Shown: positions 58,269-58,889 of the stretch, in pieces
Position numbering within the stretch: the first letter of the stretch is position 1
Layout of the letters: every line of letters begins with the position of its first letter
From: Pseudarthrobacter sulfonivorans
Lineage (GTDB): Bacteria > Actinomycetota > Actinomycetes > Actinomycetales > Micrococcaceae
Direction: 5' to 3'
Assembly: GCF_024391045.1 (NCBI RefSeq)
Contig: NZ_JANFCZ010000027.1
Location: 1 to 58,889, forward strand
DNA length: 58,889 nt
Position numbers and translations under genes: made by a program
Notes under the pieces: generated by a model
What the model was told of the DNA's origin: nothing
The model's database searches: none
What the model saw: only the letters and a program-made list of their open reading frames with translations

Positions 58269-58889
58269 TTAGTTCAGTTGGGTGACTCCTGGTCCGGCGT
58301 GGGCTTGGGTGAAACGGATGGAATCGCCGGCCGGTCTGGCAGACGTTGCCGTGATGCAGGAGCCTGTCTACTGTCGCGGTGGCGGGATTTTTGGGCATGA
58401 CCTCGTCAAAGCCTGCCCGGGTGATGGCTCGAGGAGATCGCCACGGAGCGTTTTGCGTAGGTTGCGTCCAGGACCCGGTAGAGGCCTTCGGCGGCGTCCG
58501 TGGCCACCGGCAGTAGCCCGATGTCGTCGATCACCGACGAGGTCGGCGCGGAGGGTTCGGGTGACGGTGCGGGTGACGCTGTCGTTAGTGCGGTGCGCAC
58601 GGCTCAGGGCGCCGAGGTCCTCGAATCTGAACCAGGTCACGCGCATGCCGGCTTCGACGGCGTGTTGGCCAAGGGCTTCCAGGAAGAATGTTTTCCCCTG
58701 CCGGAGCGCCCGCAGACGACTAGGTTCTCCCGCCGGGTGATCCGTTCCCGCTCATACCTCGGCGGCCGATCCGCCTCCAACGCCCGATCCACCGTCCCTC
58801 CGGGAAACCCCGGGCTGTTTAGCCAGCTCCCTCTTGGAGATGTTCTCCGCCGCGTATCGGTGGCGTATCTGCGTTCAAGCATCCAATGT
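58269..58889 (-). pseudogene. IS21-family remnant: istA start fused to frameshifted istB
   Basis: Read on the minus strand, 58889-58745 keeps a broken IstA-type helix-turn-helix in two frames (ENISKRELAKQPGVSR, then TVDRALEADRPPRYERE). From about 58745 the sequence is IstB: RRENLVVCG and a P-loop ending GKTFFLEALGQ in another frame, VTWFRFEDLGAL, then VIDDIGLLPVATDAAEGLYR (Walker B), ATVDRLLHHGNVCQT and DSIRFTQAHAG to a TAA at 58269. At least four frameshifts split it. Most of istA and the istB start are missing, so an internal deletion fused the two. Non-functional transposition helper; it continues past the window. Confidence 0.85.

Overview
The window is high-GC DNA from an actinobacterium of the Micrococcaceae, most likely Arthrobacter or Pseudarthrobacter. 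This rests on protein resemblance (mycobacterial-type SigK/RskA, MtrAB-LpqB, PdtaS, WhiB1, an Rv3235-like protein), on gene order matching other Actinobacteria, on frequent GTG/TTG starts and on several leaderless-type promoters. No tRNA, rRNA or CRISPR array was seen.

Layout. 1-3.9 kb: a TPM-domain membrane protein that runs off the window start, then an HtrA-type serine protease. 4-6.5 kb: etfB-etfA and a PIG-L deacetylase. 6.6-9.8 kb (minus strand): an RskA-type anti-sigma factor, a SigK-type ECF sigma factor, TrmL and a J-domain protein. 10-15.7 kb: a lipoprotein, a DoxX protein divergent from a Cys-rich HTH regulator, cysteine desulfurase, a ferredoxin-reductase-like flavoprotein on the opposite strand, and mnmA. 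The desulfurase supplies sulfur for MnmA tRNA thiolation. 15.9-22.8 kb: a complete peptide-type ABC importer, chorismate mutase and a MetE-like protein. 23-34 kb: the mtrA-mtrB-lpqB-comF-hpf-ycaQ-secA block, which couples envelope sensing, ribosome hibernation and protein export.

34-38.5 kb holds less-known genes: an Rv3235-family protein, a membrane LysM protein, a protein with two Sm-like halves, a 71-aa excisionase/BldC-like HTH protein, and a SAF-domain/CpaE-like pair with no pilus genes nearby. 38.6-45.3 kb: a giant NAD-glutamate dehydrogenase, the PdtaS sensor kinase and WhiB1. 45.5-50.1 kb: a small membrane protein overlapping tail-to-tail with a 1385-aa FHA-FtsK/EccC-like ATPase that has no type VII partner genes here. 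50.3-58 kb: a sugar acyltransferase and a glf-glfT-wzm-wzt-(YfhO-like membrane protein) operon, which should make, polymerise and export a galactofuranose-containing glycan. 58.27-58.89 kb: a decayed IS21-family element in which istA and istB remnants are fused.

The most unusual signals are: helically phased TTTGRT ladders on both sides of the BldC-like gene; the CpaE-like protein lacking both P-loop lysines; the orphan FHA-FtsK ATPase; the two-Sm-fold protein; a possible 12-codon leaderless uORF coupled to a lipoprotein start; and two long perfect or near-perfect intergenic palindromes that are not ordinary terminators.
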